From Hawksworthiomyces lignivorus (taxonomy: Eukaryota > Ascomycota > Sordariomycetes > Ophiostomatales > Ophiostomataceae), in NCBI GenBank assembly GCA_002917075.1, contig NTMA01000095.1, positions 1-64,000 on the forward strand: a DNA stretch of 64,000 nucleotides, read 5' to 3'. Position numbers and translations under genes: made by a program. Positions 21,735 to 33,872 of this stretch are shown here, piece by piece (position 1 is the first letter of the stretch; each line of letters begins with the position of its first letter). The notes under the pieces were generated by a model that saw only the letters and a program-made list of their open reading frames with translations, did no database searches and was not told the origin of the DNA.

Positions 21735-23865
21735 ATGGCATCCTTCTCTCCCTATATTCCCGGCGAGCCCGTTCGCTGCCGCGCCTGTTTGGCCATGTTC
21801 TTGTCCCAAGCAGAACCAATTACTTTGGACGAGATGAACCAGGTTGTCTTTGCCAAGGCAGCCCGCGCGGCCCACCATGAAAGCGTATAGTCGTTCCAGA
21901 ATGCTGTCACTACCGGCTGCACAATCTGCTGTGTGGTAAAGGTCAAGTTTCCGGCTATCGTGGTTGCGAGCGAGCAGCCTGGCGTACTGGTGACAACGTA
22001 CACGCTGGTCAAGAATAGTGAGGGAAAATTCGGTATCAGAATCTTCCTCAATGTTGATGGTCTCCGGAGCGTAACTTTCTTTGATGCCGCGGAGATCGCG
22101 AAAGAGACGACAGTGCTGAACGTTCCAGCCAGCCAACACGCCGGCCTCATACAGGAATGGAGTAAGGACTGCCAAGCAGGCAGGGGAAAGCATGTTACCT
22201 GCCAGAAGTATCGCGGCAGGGCGCGGCAGGCTGAACTACAATGCCCACGGCGCCTGATTCAGCTGCGCAGGGACGAAACAGGGAATGAGAACAAGAATGA
22301 TAGGAGGAGCATATCATTCCGCCTACGAGTATCCAACATCAGCCAGACAAATGGAACCGACATCCCATACGCCACTGTTAGTTGCAGCGTAGCCGATGAC
22401 GACTGCAGAGTTGCGCCGCCCCTGGATGTTTGGAATACACTGCAGGTATTACCCACCTGGCTGCAGCAGGCCTCGATCGCAGCTTTGGCCGCTGGCATAG
22501 AGCATCTCTGGGTGCCCGACTTGTGCGCAGACGAGGTGACACGCCATGGTGATATCTACGCATTAAGCGCCTTTAACATTGCCGTCCTAGCAGCAGATGA
22601 CGCCTTATTTCCAAGCGATAGCTCCAAAGAAGATAAAAATAAATTTCCATTGCCCATTGTCTCGCCTCTCTGGGCACCGGAGCATCACCTCGCCATCTAC
22701 CAGTCGAACGCGTTTAGCGACGCTCTCGCCTCGCGGCGAGCTTCGTCGGCTGCCTTCCACCGAGACGTGCTTCTCGCACCAGCAACGCTTTTTTGCGACG
22801 CCGGGAATGCGGCCGGTGCAGGTCGCCTCTGGTGGCAGTGCACCGAGGGTACGCTCTGCGGCGACCTGGTCGCCACTGGTGCCGCCCTCAATGCGCCATC
22901 GGGCATCATCATTTACGGCATACACGGCCAGAATATCGCCGACTGGCTAGACCGATTGCAAGCGGCAGCAGCCGCGAACGAAGTGGGCCTTCTTTCTAAT
23001 GCTCTCGCTGCCTTCTGGACAAGCGTTATCTTGGCCTACACACACGACGTCCGCGTTGAAACGTCCCAGCAGCGAGCTTCCATCATCGATGATAGCTTTG
23101 CACGTCCATAAACTGGTTGGCTCTCCACTCATGCCGCCGCCTTCACCGTCTTCACCATCATATGCGCATGGCATATGGTCCCATGGCCTCGTCGAGCAAC
23201 TGTCCTGGCGCCGGCAGGCACTGTCACTCCGCGGCCCTAGCGCCGATATACCACTGCCAAAAAGAGCGAGAGATTATGGCATTACTTCCAAAAGCTCTCC
23301 TCCCTCGTGGTCTTGGCTCAGCGTCGACTGCCCCGTGACGTACGAGTTTATGTACGCCACGGGGCCTCCCAGCATGCGCGCCAACTACCTGCCTACGCAG
23401 CCCGATGCGCCGCCGCGAGCCCGCTGCATTGCGACGGCACGCCTCCAACTCCACACCAGAGGATCCGAGTCCAGCGCACAGCTGCTCGCGACTGGCCGAC
23501 TGATACCAGCTTCGCTGGACCGGTCTACGTCTCTGGAAGATGGCGATTTGCTCGTGGATGGTGTGCACGACGGCGATGCCATGGTGGATTGGGACTGCTT
23601 CGAGGAGCTGGAGCGTGCGCGTGAGGAAGAAAAAGGTGGAGAAAGAGAAGAAGCATATGCCGTGTGGCCCCTCTTTGCTAACACCTTCGATTCTGGAGAG
23701 CTCGAGGCCACTGGGCTACTAGTCCGCCCGACAGGCGCAGCGTGGGCTCGCTGCGGCTGGTTCCAGTACTCGCGTGGAAAGGGTGGCTACCAGAGCAGCA
23801 ACAATCCGCTTGCCGAGCTGAGCCGGGGCGACTTGAGTCAGAACGCACAGTTTCTAGCCGTATAA
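21735..23865 (+). pseudogene. HET-domain (heterokaryon incompatibility) gene, broken by a stop and a frameshift
   Basis: From ATG 21735 one frame runs MASFSPYIPGEPVRCRACLA to an in-frame TAG at 21888-21890. It continues unbroken to 23111 (SFQNAVTTGCTICCVVKVKF, matching the usual N-terminal 'SAxxGCxLC' of HET proteins). HET-like blocks follow: IPYATVSCSV (cf. YxxLSYxWG), LPTWLQQASIAALAAGIEHL then LWVPDLCADE (cf. YLWVDxLCI), GDIYALSAFNIAVLAADDA, and GRLWWQCTEG. Near 23070-23090 similarity moves to the +1 frame (IALHVHKLVGSPL, YAHGIWSHGLVEQLSWRR), open to the stop at 23865. No intron of legal size can join the two frames. Intact HET proteins trigger cell death when incompatible strains fuse. This copy also lacks the YxWG and WVD key residues. 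Joined length would be about 710 residues, normal for the family. Sequencing error is the main alternative. Confidence 0.7.
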
Positions 23866-26132
23866 TAGAAGAAAACATAGTCGATGGTTGTCATCCGGAC
23901 TCCGTAATAAATTACTAAGAGAATATTTCTCTATTTATTAAAATAGCAATAGGTGCGTAATGAGCTACCCTCTAATATTTTAAGAGGATGAATCCCTCGA
24001 GGCAGGTGGATCAAAATTCTAGCTGCCAAAATTATATTGGGGCATGTAACACAATGGACTTCAAATTTCAGTCAGAAAATAGTACACGAAGGATGAGGCT
24101 GCGCACCGTTCTCTTTGGATTCATCGACACCTTAATCTTATTGCTTCTTTCCTCATGCCTAGTATGGCAAGCATCAATCACTGGTAAGCTGCCGACTGAA
24201 TGTAACGCATTACACCACTGTTCAAACTATGACAAGTACCTCAGCTTTACACTGTCTCCGGACCACGAGAAGCTATATTATAGGCACAGGCTGCTACTCT
24301 GAAAGGCTCCTCATTAGCAAGCGCCCATTGTAAGTTATGAGAATCTTAGAATGCGTTTCTTTCTTGATGAATTACCCAATCACATTACTATTTATACGGT
24401 ATTCGATAGCATTGAAAAGGCACGAGGACTGCTGATATTGACACCTCCTAGGCACTGCTGTTAACATGATGTCATCAGTTGCATCCTACTATTGATTGTT
24501 TACTCTCCCCAGTTTCTTTTTAGATTATAAATGCCGGCTCTACCCGCACATACCATTTTCTGCAGATTCTCCAGAAAATGCATTTTCATCACCATAATTG
24601 AAGCCTTTTCCTTGCCAAGGCTTGGCAGCGGCATTAGTCAACGGCTACCCCAGACGCACCAGCCAGGAAATCGGGCTTGGCACACTATCCTCCGCCATGG
24701 CCATCGCATGCTATCGCCACAACAACCTTTTCTACGGAGTACAAGACTAATCTTAATTGACATTGCAATCTTTAGACAAGGATTCACATCTCTCTGGGTT
24801 CCAGCCATGACAAGCGGATGGGAAATGGAGGGTTCATTATACATGGATAAATAAGGGAAAATAAGTGGCAGGAGTATCATTGAGATTAAAAAAACATTCT
24901 GGCACTCTAAATATCCCGGTTTAACAGCTTCACCACCTACTTTACAAAAACCAGCGCTCCGGGGCATGTGGATGGGAGGGAGAGGGAGGGGTTTCCAAGT
25001 GATGGCGACTGGGTCCCGGTCTATAGAATGCTTTTCGTGACATCTGAAACCCTTCGAGAGAGGCCATACACCAAACTTATCTAGGTCTCGCCCTTGTAAT
25101 GTGGCTTTTTACTATTCATATCCTTTGTTTAATATATAACGGGGCAATAATTCCACTTCCTACCACAGAAAAATGCGTAGTATTAGAGGCTAAAATCTGA
25201 TGTGGGATTCAAGGACTCGCAAGCAGCACCTTCGCTGCCGCCCACAAATTACTGAAGTAGGAAGCTTCTCTGATGGTATGCGAGACCGAAAGCATAGGAG
25301 ACCGATTGAAAGACTCAATTGGCTCGCTTCTTATCTAACAACGCTCTGCATTTAGGCGGCGCAAGCCAATATTTAGTAAGAGGCGAGACGTTTGGTCTTC
25401 TAGTAGTAGCGGGAGGGTCAATTAGATATAGGGGTAATTGTAGATAAGGGCCATTGTGGCGTAGAGCGCAGCAGCAGAGATGCCGGATGCAGCATTTTCT
25501 AGTAAGTTGGACGTATTCGCGTTCTGCTCGAGAAGATAACCAAAGACCAACAAGCTTTTTTTGTGGTGCCCGGACCGACTTAGCCGTCAGAGCTGTACCA
25601 CAAAACTGTACCGTAATTGCCGTATCGTTCATCTAGGATAGGGAAGCTGAGTATAACATGTTTGTAGCGTGTTTTGGTAACAGATTAACACCGGCTTTTT
25701 CATTAGTAGCGGCTTTCTGTGTTACGTGGTGGCCCACTTGGGGTTTGAGAGCCCCATCTACATGTATAAATGAAGATCACCCAGCTTCCGCATTGGGAAA
25801 GTAGCAAAAGTTCTGTTCGTCTCGTCTAACGATAACAGGAATGTATTTTCTCATTACATCTTGTAATCCGGGGACCTTGAGAGCTTTGGCTCTTGTCTGA
25901 ACGCCTGTCGATCCAAACGCTCCTCGGCACCTTGCAACCGGGATTGATATGCACATACACGTATGTAATGCCATCTTCTAGCAGCTGAAGGGTCTCAGGG
26001 TCTATCACACGTGGACTGCCCCCCAGGAATTGTATTTTAATGTCCTGTAGGCCATTTCAAACCCTCTTTTTCTATATTCATTTCCTTCTGCATATTCCCC
26101 TTGCCTCTCGTTTGCACTAGGACGTAGAAGCT
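23866..26132. other. 2.3-kb AT-rich intergenic region
   Basis: Only short frames are present. The clearest is 23988-24302 (described separately). Minus-strand frames near 25315-25632 and 25777-26008 look like possible relics but no family could be named. The OPT promoter lies at the right end. Confidence 0.45.
23988..24302 (+). CDS. Possible small membrane protein or exon-1 relic
   Basis: An ATG-started frame of 104 residues. Residues 38-60 (TVLFGFIDTLILLLLSSCLVW) form one membrane segment preceded by Arg residues, then TGKLPTECNALHHCSNYDK. The 'basic-TM-TGxLPxxC' order resembles the N-terminus of several fungal integral membrane protein families, so this could be a first exon or a remnant. 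No downstream exons were recognised. Confidence 0.22.
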   Translation: MNPSRQVDQNSSCQNYIGACNTMDFKFQSENSTRRMRLRTVLFGFIDTLILLLLSSCLVWQASITGKLPTECNALHHCSNYDKYLSFTLSPDHEKLYYRHRLLL

Positions 26133-29076
26133 ATGGCGACAAAGAGAGCGACCTACGCAACGGACGTTGACGTCGAGAACGGCGGTGATAGTGGCCATGT
26201 CGACAGCGAAACGATCGGCGCTATCAATGAGGCAAAGCTCGGCGATGCCAAGACCCCGATCGGGGAGCCATTTGCGACCACTACGGGAGCAGATCTACCC
26301 AAGTATGAGGCGGATATCTCTGGGTCTGAGTCAACTCTGAACGGTGTGGTGTCGACCGCCGAGGACCTGATCACACGTGTCATCGACCTCGAGGACGACC
26401 CGACACAGAATCCGTGGACGTTCCGTGTTTTTTTCCTAGGTGCGTCGCGAAGATGAATAGCGTAGAGCCTCTTCCCTTGTGCAGCGCAAGCACAAACGTG
26501 TCTGCATATCTCGCGCTTCCAAGATCGTGCAACTCTGACCATGTTTCCTCCGAACAGGTATTGGTCTGTCCTGCTTCGGCTCCGTGCTCCAGGAGATCTT
26601 CTATTTCAAGCCACAGACTATCTATGTCTCGGTCATCTTCTTGACCGTGCTGGCCTACATTCTTGGCGAGGCCATGTCGTGGGCTATCCCTCGCAAGGGC
26701 GCCATTGGCCGCTTCCTCAACCCGTTCCCCTTCCACATGAAGGAGCACGCCTCGATCACTCTCATGGCCTCTGCCGCCTCCCAGTCTGCTCTGGCCACCG
26801 AAGCCCTGGCCGCGCAGGACCTCTTCTACGGTGGCTACCCCAACAAGGCGGCCGGCATCTTTATTGTCATCACGTCGCAGCTCATTGGCTTCGGCCTCGC
26901 TGGACTGCTCCGCGAAGTTCTGGTCTACCCGACACACATGCTGTGGCCAATGAACCTGCCCGTCACATCCCTGTTGGAATCGCTGCACGGCGACAGAGCC
27001 GTCGCCAAGCAGCGTCTCAAGATCTTTTACATCATCTTCTTCTTCTTTCTCGTCTGGGAAATCTTCCCCGAGGTACATAAGCACACCGCAGCATCTCTCT
27101 TCGAGAGTTTGTAAAGTAGAAGGGGGGCTAACTCATCTGAAACAGTACATCTTCACGGTCCTCGAGGGCGTGTCCATCTTCTGCCTAGCCCACCAGGACA
27201 GCCTCGTCTTCACCAACCTTTTCGGTGGTGCTAGCGGAAACGAGGGTGTCGGCTTCTGTAAGCTTGCTTGGCATTTTCATACCGATTTCTTTGTTGGCGT
27301 TTTCTGATGCTAATGCACTGGCACAGTGGCTCTCAGCTTCGACTGGAACTACATCGCCCCCTTTGGCTCCCCGCTGTGGCTGCCTCTGTACACCCTGGTG
27401 AATGAATACATCGGCTACCTCGGATGCATCATATTCTTCATGGGGCTGTACTACAGCAACACGTTCCGCGCGCAGGACTTCCCCTTCCTCGCGCAAGTGC
27501 TCTTTAACGGAACGTCCAATGGCACCGTGTACAATGTGTACAACCAGTCGGCAATTCTCAACAGCAATTTCGAGATCGACGACCAGCTGCTGGCGGAGAA
27601 CGGCACGCCATTCCTCACGGCGACGTACCTCGGGTACCTCATCACGTCCAACATGGGCTTTACCGCGACCTTTGTCCATATGCTGCTGTGGAACTTTGAG
27701 GATATCAAGTACGGATGGCTCTGGGCCAGTCCGTCGAATCTCAAGAAGTATCTGAAAGCCGCCTCCTGGAAGTTCTGGGAGCAGCAGGAGACCCCCGAGG
27801 AGCGTTTGGAGCGGAAGCAGAACGACCCGAAGCTCGACCCCCATTACAAGCTCATGCTGAGCAACATGTACCGGGAAGTGCCGCTCTGGTGGTGGGGTGC
27901 GGTTCTCGTGCTCTGCTGGGCGGTTGGCCTGGGCTGCCTGTATGCTCTGAAGTCGACTCTCCCCTGGTGGGGCTTCCTTATCAGCACCATCATGATGACC
28001 ATCTTCCTCCTCTTCTTTGGAGCGCAGTATGGCATTACTGGGTTCCAGTTCAACATTCAGCCCATTTGCCAGACCTTGGCCGGTTACATGTTCCCAGGAC
28101 GACCCCTAGCTAGTAGGTGCCTTTCAGCTTTTTATTTTATTTTATTTTATTTTATTTTTTTATAAATTTTGGAGTTCCACTTGGACTCTGGGCTGACCTA
28201 GGAATTTTTCAGACATGTACTTCACCTGCTTCACTTTCAACTCGATGCAGCAAGCCCAGCTTCTCGCGCGAGACCTCAAGCTGGCCCAATATGTCCATCT
28301 GCCGCCGAGACACACGTTCACCATTCAAGTCATTGGCTGCGTGGTTGGTGCCGTCCTGAACTGGGCCATGATGCTAACGTACGTATTGCGGTTGTCTCTG
28401 TCCTCTCCCAGCCCCAGTCCCCACGAGATCTAACAAATCTGCTTTCAGAATTGTCGACAATCAAGCCGAAATTTTGACCGGAATCGTCGGGTCCAACATC
28501 TGGTCTGGACAAAACGTTCAGCAGTTTAACACGCTGGCTATTTCGTGGAGCATGGCGTCTAAGATGTTCTCGATTGGCGGGAAGTACGAATGGGTGACCA
28601 TTGCGTATCTGCTCGGCTTCCTTGCGCCGCTGCCGCTCTGGATCATGAACCGCTTCTTCCCCCACCCGGGATGGCGGTACATCAACACGTCTATTATTCT
28701 CTGGCAGATGGGGTACCTCTTTGTCGGCATCAACTCAGCCATCACCATGTTCTTCGGTCTTGGTTTCTTTGCTCAGTGGTACCTGCGGAAGAAGTATCCC
28801 CAGTTCTTCGTCAAGTACAATTACATCACGTCGGCGGCGCTCGACGGCGGCACGCAGGTCATGGTTTTCATTTTGACTTTTGCCGTGTTCGGCGGCAGCG
28901 GCACCGCGAGACCCTTCCCGTAAGCAGCCCCCTCCTTCTCATGTTTCGGGCAGGAAGAGCGAAGCCAGAGATGAAAAGTTAGCTAACTAGAAAAACACAG
29001 GATCTGGGCAGGCAACCCCGACACGTCCCTCCACAACCTCGATTACTGCGCTGTTAACACGGCAGAGACTTCTTAG
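26133..29076 (+). CDS. OPT-family oligopeptide transporter
   Basis: A proton-coupled small-oligopeptide transporter of the plasma membrane, about 810 residues. Seven exons: 26133-26439, 26558-27072, 27146-27257, 27327-28112, 28213-28378, 28449-28919, 29001-29076. All junctions are GT-AG and in phase. Family features: the N-terminal VIDLEDDPTQNPWTFRVFFL (DDP motif), NPFPFHMKEHASITLMASAA (the usual NPG-PF-KEH motif with F in place of G), FGSVLQEIFYFKPQTI, GAQYGITGFQFNIQP and LPPRHTF (KIPPR-type motif). About 14-16 hydrophobic segments are visible, and length is normal for fungal OPTs. It likely imports tetra- or pentapeptides or glutathione-like peptides for nitrogen supply; the substrate cannot be told. 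Intron 4 (28113-28212) carries a (TTTTA)n repeat. A Zn2Cys6 regulator follows on the same strand, but any regulatory link is speculative. Confidence 0.93.
28131..28162. repeat. (TTTTA)n in OPT intron 4
   Basis: About five to six TTTTA units followed by a T-run within a 100-bp intron. Confidence 0.85.
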
Positions 29077-30508
29077 ACGTCTCTCCGGTTGAAGAGCAAA
29101 GGGGGCGTACAGGCGCAATCTGAGCAAGGAATATCAGACTGGGATTCGTGCTCATCAGCAACAGGACGCCATAGGGCTTTGGAGCTAGCCATGACGGCAG
29201 GAGAGCGAGTTGTGGAGCCCGCTGGAGAAGAGCATCTCACCTCTTCCACCGCACCAAGCATGGTGGCGTTGATCCCAACGCTCTGCCAACATCAAAAAGT
29301 TATTCCTTGGGCCTTTTGCTATTTCCTTGCACTCAGTTGCATGTAGAATAGATACGTATGTGTAAATATATGTAGCCTACACACCTTGTCTTGGCTCCCT
29401 AACGCACAACACAGCCTTGCCATATGCATATGCGTAGTACTCCATATATTTCCCCTGATCGTAGCAATTGTCTCTCGCACTCGCTTTTTAGCCCAGTATC
29501 ACGCAGTGGTACGACCGCAGCATTGGGTAGCACCGTATATTATTAGGCCATTGCTTGAGATTAACTAGTCCTGACCCACTACAAACCATACGAATTGCCT
29601 TATTTACAGACAGCGCTCTGCCTTTCACTATCCTTCTACAGTACTCGTACAGAGCACACGCACTCGTGTCTAGCCAGTGCTCTATGCTTATTTCAGCACC
29701 GACAAGCTGGAAAGCCGCTAATAACTAGGCTTAACAACTGCGTGGCATTTGCAATCTCCACAGTTCTCACTGTAGCATTGTCCCGCTGGCCCCGCTCTAA
29801 AGGGGGATTTTGTAACGAATGAATACGAGGTCTATAGCCGCCAAGTTAAGTATGATGTGTGAGTACGATGTGCGTACTGTGTACATATGTCCTGAACAGT
29901 GGTAGCCTCCTTTGGACGGGTTCCTCCGTGTCATGCGTTCTTTTCTCTCACATTTCGACCTATTGCGCATGCTGGACCCTACCCCAGACCCTTGTCGCAG
30001 TCGGACTCGGCTGAACCCCAGTGCCCAGAGCCAAGAGTCAAGAGCCAGACAAGAGCCCAGAAGCCCACAGACCGATTCCATTCATCCACCCATTCGATCC
30101 CCCCAGGAGAGGCCCCCAAAACTCCGCCGGTGATTTACAGTGCAGAGACTTGCCATGGGGTGCGCTATCGCCTCATCGGCAATTTCCGTGACTTGCGCAA
30201 CTGCATCGAAAAAAACATCAGCCGCTTTTAGTGAAGAAAGGGGAATCGACACAATCGACGACGTCGGTTGGATACCTCTATCATAATCATACATTGTTGT
30301 CTTTGGTCGTGTATGGCATGCCAATTCAGTGAAGGAGGAACAAAGACGACATCTTACGAAAAGCGGAGAACGTAGCGTGGTGCAGTGTGGATTGGAGTGG
30401 TCTGGTATATCGTCGTCACCCAGGAGGCTACGCCCTCCCTCTGTCTCTCCCTCCGTCTGCCTCCGTCTCCCCCTGCTCTCCGACATCTCCTGCCCGCCGC
30501 TGCCGCCC
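29077..30508. other. Intergenic, OPT 3' end and transcription-factor leader
   Basis: A 1.4-kb gap. The last 180 bp are CT-rich and in frame with the downstream gene but contain no ATG, so they are treated as 5' leader. No other gene was seen. Confidence 0.5.
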
Positions 30509-33500
30509 ATGCCTTCGCCATCTCTGGAGTCGCCTCAGCGCGCTCTCAAGCGGGGCCGCGGCGACGGCAGCGGCCTCAATTCGATGGACTACGGCGACGG
30601 CGCGCCTCTCACAGCGCAGACGTCGCCTGCAGGCTCAGCACAAGACGCCTCTCGCGTGAAGCTCCCTCGCCTCGAGCGGACCGAGGACTTCTCCAGCGTG
30701 GTCAAGACCAAGCTGCAGTCGTACACGCGGACCGGCCAGGCGTGCGACCGATGCAAGGTAAACTTCCCCTCTCTCCGCGTTCCCCCATCTACGTAGTCTT
30801 CGCTATTCTTTGTTCTAGCCAGCAGGTGGGTGAGGGCTCTTTGACGACCGTCTTGCTGATTGTAGCTGCTCCCATGGACAGGTGCGAAAAATCCGCTGCG
30901 ATGCGCTCCCCGAGGGCTGCTCGCACTGCCGCAGCCAGAATCTAGACTGCTACGTCACCGACCGCGTCACCGGTCGCACCGAGCGCCGCGGCTACCTGCA
31001 AGAGCTCGAGCGCGAGAAGGCCGCCATGGCGAACCACATCCAGCAGCTGGAGTCGCTGCTGGCCGACCAGGTGGGCATCGAGGTACTGCCCTGGCAGTGG
31101 TCGCCTTACGCCCCCGTCTACCCGTCCGACGTCATCCTGGACGCCAAGGGCAACGTCGTGCAGGACCGCGAGGCAAAGAGCCAGTGGGCGTGTCTGGGGT
31201 CTGTGTGGTACCGCCCGCGAACGGACGGCAAGGCCGCCGACGGCCGCTCTCCCACCCTCTCGTCCAACGACTCCTCCGGCCTCTCGCCCACGTCTTCCTT
31301 CCCTCCGAATCACCTCCAGTCCTGCCCGGTCGATAACTACCTGGGCGTGTTCGCCGACCGCGCTCCGCTGAACTCGGTCAACGGCACGCAGGTGTCGATC
31401 CTGGGCACGCTCCTCGACATTGACGCGGCCGGCGTCGGCGTCGAGCCGGAGGCGTCGTCCATCTACAGAGAGCCTACGGGCTTGTACAACCGGTCACTCG
31501 GTTCGTTTCTTCGCTCTGCCTCGAACATCAACCCGCCGCTCGAAAACGTAGAGCTGCCGTCGCGGTCGGACGCGTTCGAATACTCGGAGTGGTACTTTTT
31601 GATGGTCAATCCATTTGTTCCGATCTTGCACAAACCAACATACATGACACTAGTGAGTAGATGATGCACGGAATAATCTCTTTTTCTACTAGTTTATATT
31701 ACGAGTACATGGGATACTAATGAGCAGCTCACCCGCATATACGACGACCGCACGTTCCAGCCCACAATGTCGGAGCTGGTCGTCGTCCACATGGTCTTCG
31801 CGGCCATCTACTTCCAGTACGGCGTGCGCAACCGCGAGGAACTCAGCCGCCACATCCACCTGCACGACCTCTCCAACAAGCACTACCACTGGGCGCTCAG
31901 CAGGTTCTACCACGTCGCGGCCGACTGGTCGCTGACGGCCGTGCAGGCGGCCACGCTCATCGCCCTCTACACGCGGGCGTTCCCCAAGCCGGGCTGCGGT
32001 TCCAACGTGGCCAACTTTGCGCTGATGAAGGCCATCGACCTCGGGCTGCACCGCAAGGCGGACGACCTGCCGCCGGCGTGCGCGACGCTGAGCAGCGAGA
32101 TGCGCAAGCGCGTGTGGTGGTGCGCGCTGATGCTGAGCATCACGCTCAATGGCCGGCTGGGCCGGCCGATGCCCATCGGGCTGGCGGACTTTGACACGGA
32201 GATACCGGTTGCCATCGCGGACGAGTACCTGACGGAGGAGGGGATCCTGGACCCGTCCAAGATCGGGTGGCAGTGCTCGTTCCAGGTGGGGATCCACGCG
32301 ATGAAGTTCACGCCGCTGTACATGGAGATGTTTGCGAGCCTGTATGGGGCGCGGCGCGATCCGCGGCGGTACGCGGGGCTGGTGCGGGAGCTGGAGCGGC
32401 AGTACGACGCGATCCAGGCGGAGCTGCCGCCGGAGCTGGACGTGGCGGCGTGCAAGCCGCACACGCAGATGTACGCGCTGTACGCGCAGGCGCTGTCGCT
32501 CGAGTTCCGGCTGTGCCTGCGGCACCCGTCGGTGTGCATGACGGCGGACCCGCAGGTGTTTGCCGAGAACACGCGCATCTGCGAGACGGCCGCGCGCACG
32601 CTGCTCAAGCCGGTGCAGAAGCTGCTGGCCCTCAAGTCGCTCGACACCACCTGGTACCAGATGTCCGTGTACTGCGCGGCCATGTTCTCGATGCTGGCGG
32701 CGGCCTGGGAGCGGCGCTTCGCCGCCACGCCGGCCGACATCGCCCAGCTGCAGGACGAGACGAGCGTCTGGCTGTCGGTGATTGCCGAGATCAGCCTGCT
32801 GACGGGTGCCTCCGACGACGGCCAGCCCTTTAACCGGCGGCTGACGCAGATCTGCGCCCGCACGCTGTTCTGCATCCAGCAGGACATGCCGTCGGGGCCG
32901 GGGCGGACGGCGGGCGCGGGGGCAGGAGCGCGGGCGGGGTCGTCGTCGTCGTCGCGGGCGACGACGGCGGCAAGCAGTAGCGGCAGCGCTGGCGGCCACG
33001 GCCACGGCCATGGCCACGCCGCCAACGGCAGCACCAGCAGCAGCTACGCGGGCAGCAGCAGCCTGCGGAGCCGCAGCAGCACGGGCAGCCTCGGCAACGG
33101 CGGCGTCGGCGCCGGCGGTGGCGCGAATGGCGCTGCTGGCGGCGCCGGCGGCAGCAATGGCGGCAACGTCGACAGCGTGGCGCGCCATCTCGAGGCCCAG
33201 GCGCGACTGAAGCTCGAGGGCCGCCTCGACGCCGGCCAGATGGCCCCCGCCGCTCCCGTCGTCAATGCCGAGCCGGGCTACGTCCACATCCCGCTGCCGT
33301 CATCGTCCTTCTCGTCGGTGAGCATGGCCAGCGATGGCGGCGGTGGCGGGCCTCCCATGCATGCGTCACACCAGCACCCGCCGCCCCTCGGGGCCTACGC
33401 GGACCCGTCCGCGCAGCAGCACGCCGCACAGCACCACGGCGGGCCCGCCGCTGTCCCGCCCCCGCCCGCCCCCGCCCCCGCGGTCGTCAACCCCTGGACC

Positions 33501-33872
33501 AGCTGGACGGCCGCCGTAGCCGAGAATCCGGCCTACGCCGACGACCGCTTCCTGAGCGCCGACGCGCTGCTGGACCTCAACCTCCTGCACCAGCAGCTTA
33601 CCGCCGGCGCGGCCGCCGGCCCGTCGCGCGGCAGCACGGCGGACCCGACTGGCGGCGGCGGCAGCAGTGCCAGCAACGGTGACATGGCCGCGGTGGTCGC
33701 GGCCGCCGCGTCGACAAACGTCGGCCAGATCGGCCAGATCGGCCACCAGATAGCGCCGATGGGCGGCAGCAGCGCCATGGCGCCCCAGCCCCAAGGAGCG
33801 GCCGTAAACGTCGGCATGCAGCATGCCGCGCAGTGGCCGCTGCTGCTCTTCACTGAGCACGTGGATGTGTAG
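30509..33872 (+). CDS. Zn(II)2Cys6 transcription factor with fungal-trans domain
   Basis: A nuclear regulator of about 1054 residues in three exons: 30509-30757, 30882-31652 and 31728-33872. The zinc cluster is split by intron 1 right after C82-K83. Spliced it reads CDRCKVRKIRC then CSHCRSQNLDC, with ligands C79, C82, C89, C96, C99 and C106 and normal spacing. A linker and leucine-containing coiled coil follow (RGYLQELEREKAAMANHIQQ). The fungal-specific middle homology region covers about residues 310-640 (SEWYFLMVNPFVPILHKPTY; KRVWWCALMLSITLNGRLGR). The C-terminal 350 residues are low complexity: Ser/Gly runs, HGHGHGHA and Pro/Gln stretches. The cluster with its YVTDRVTGRTERRGYLQELE tail resembles NosA/RosA-type developmental regulators of Aspergillus, from memory and not checked. 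The start is the first in-frame ATG. Confidence 0.88.

Noticed and set aside
14719..21890. RIP (repeat-induced point mutation) as the cause of the two nonsense codons
   Set aside because: Both stops could be C-to-T changes, but the surrounding sequence is not TA-enriched and many CpA sites remain, so RIP is not supported.
31689..33287. 532-codon minus-strand frame opposite the Zn2Cys6 gene
   Set aside because: It is Arg/Ala-rich with no domain motifs and mirrors GC-rich codons of the real gene on the plus strand.
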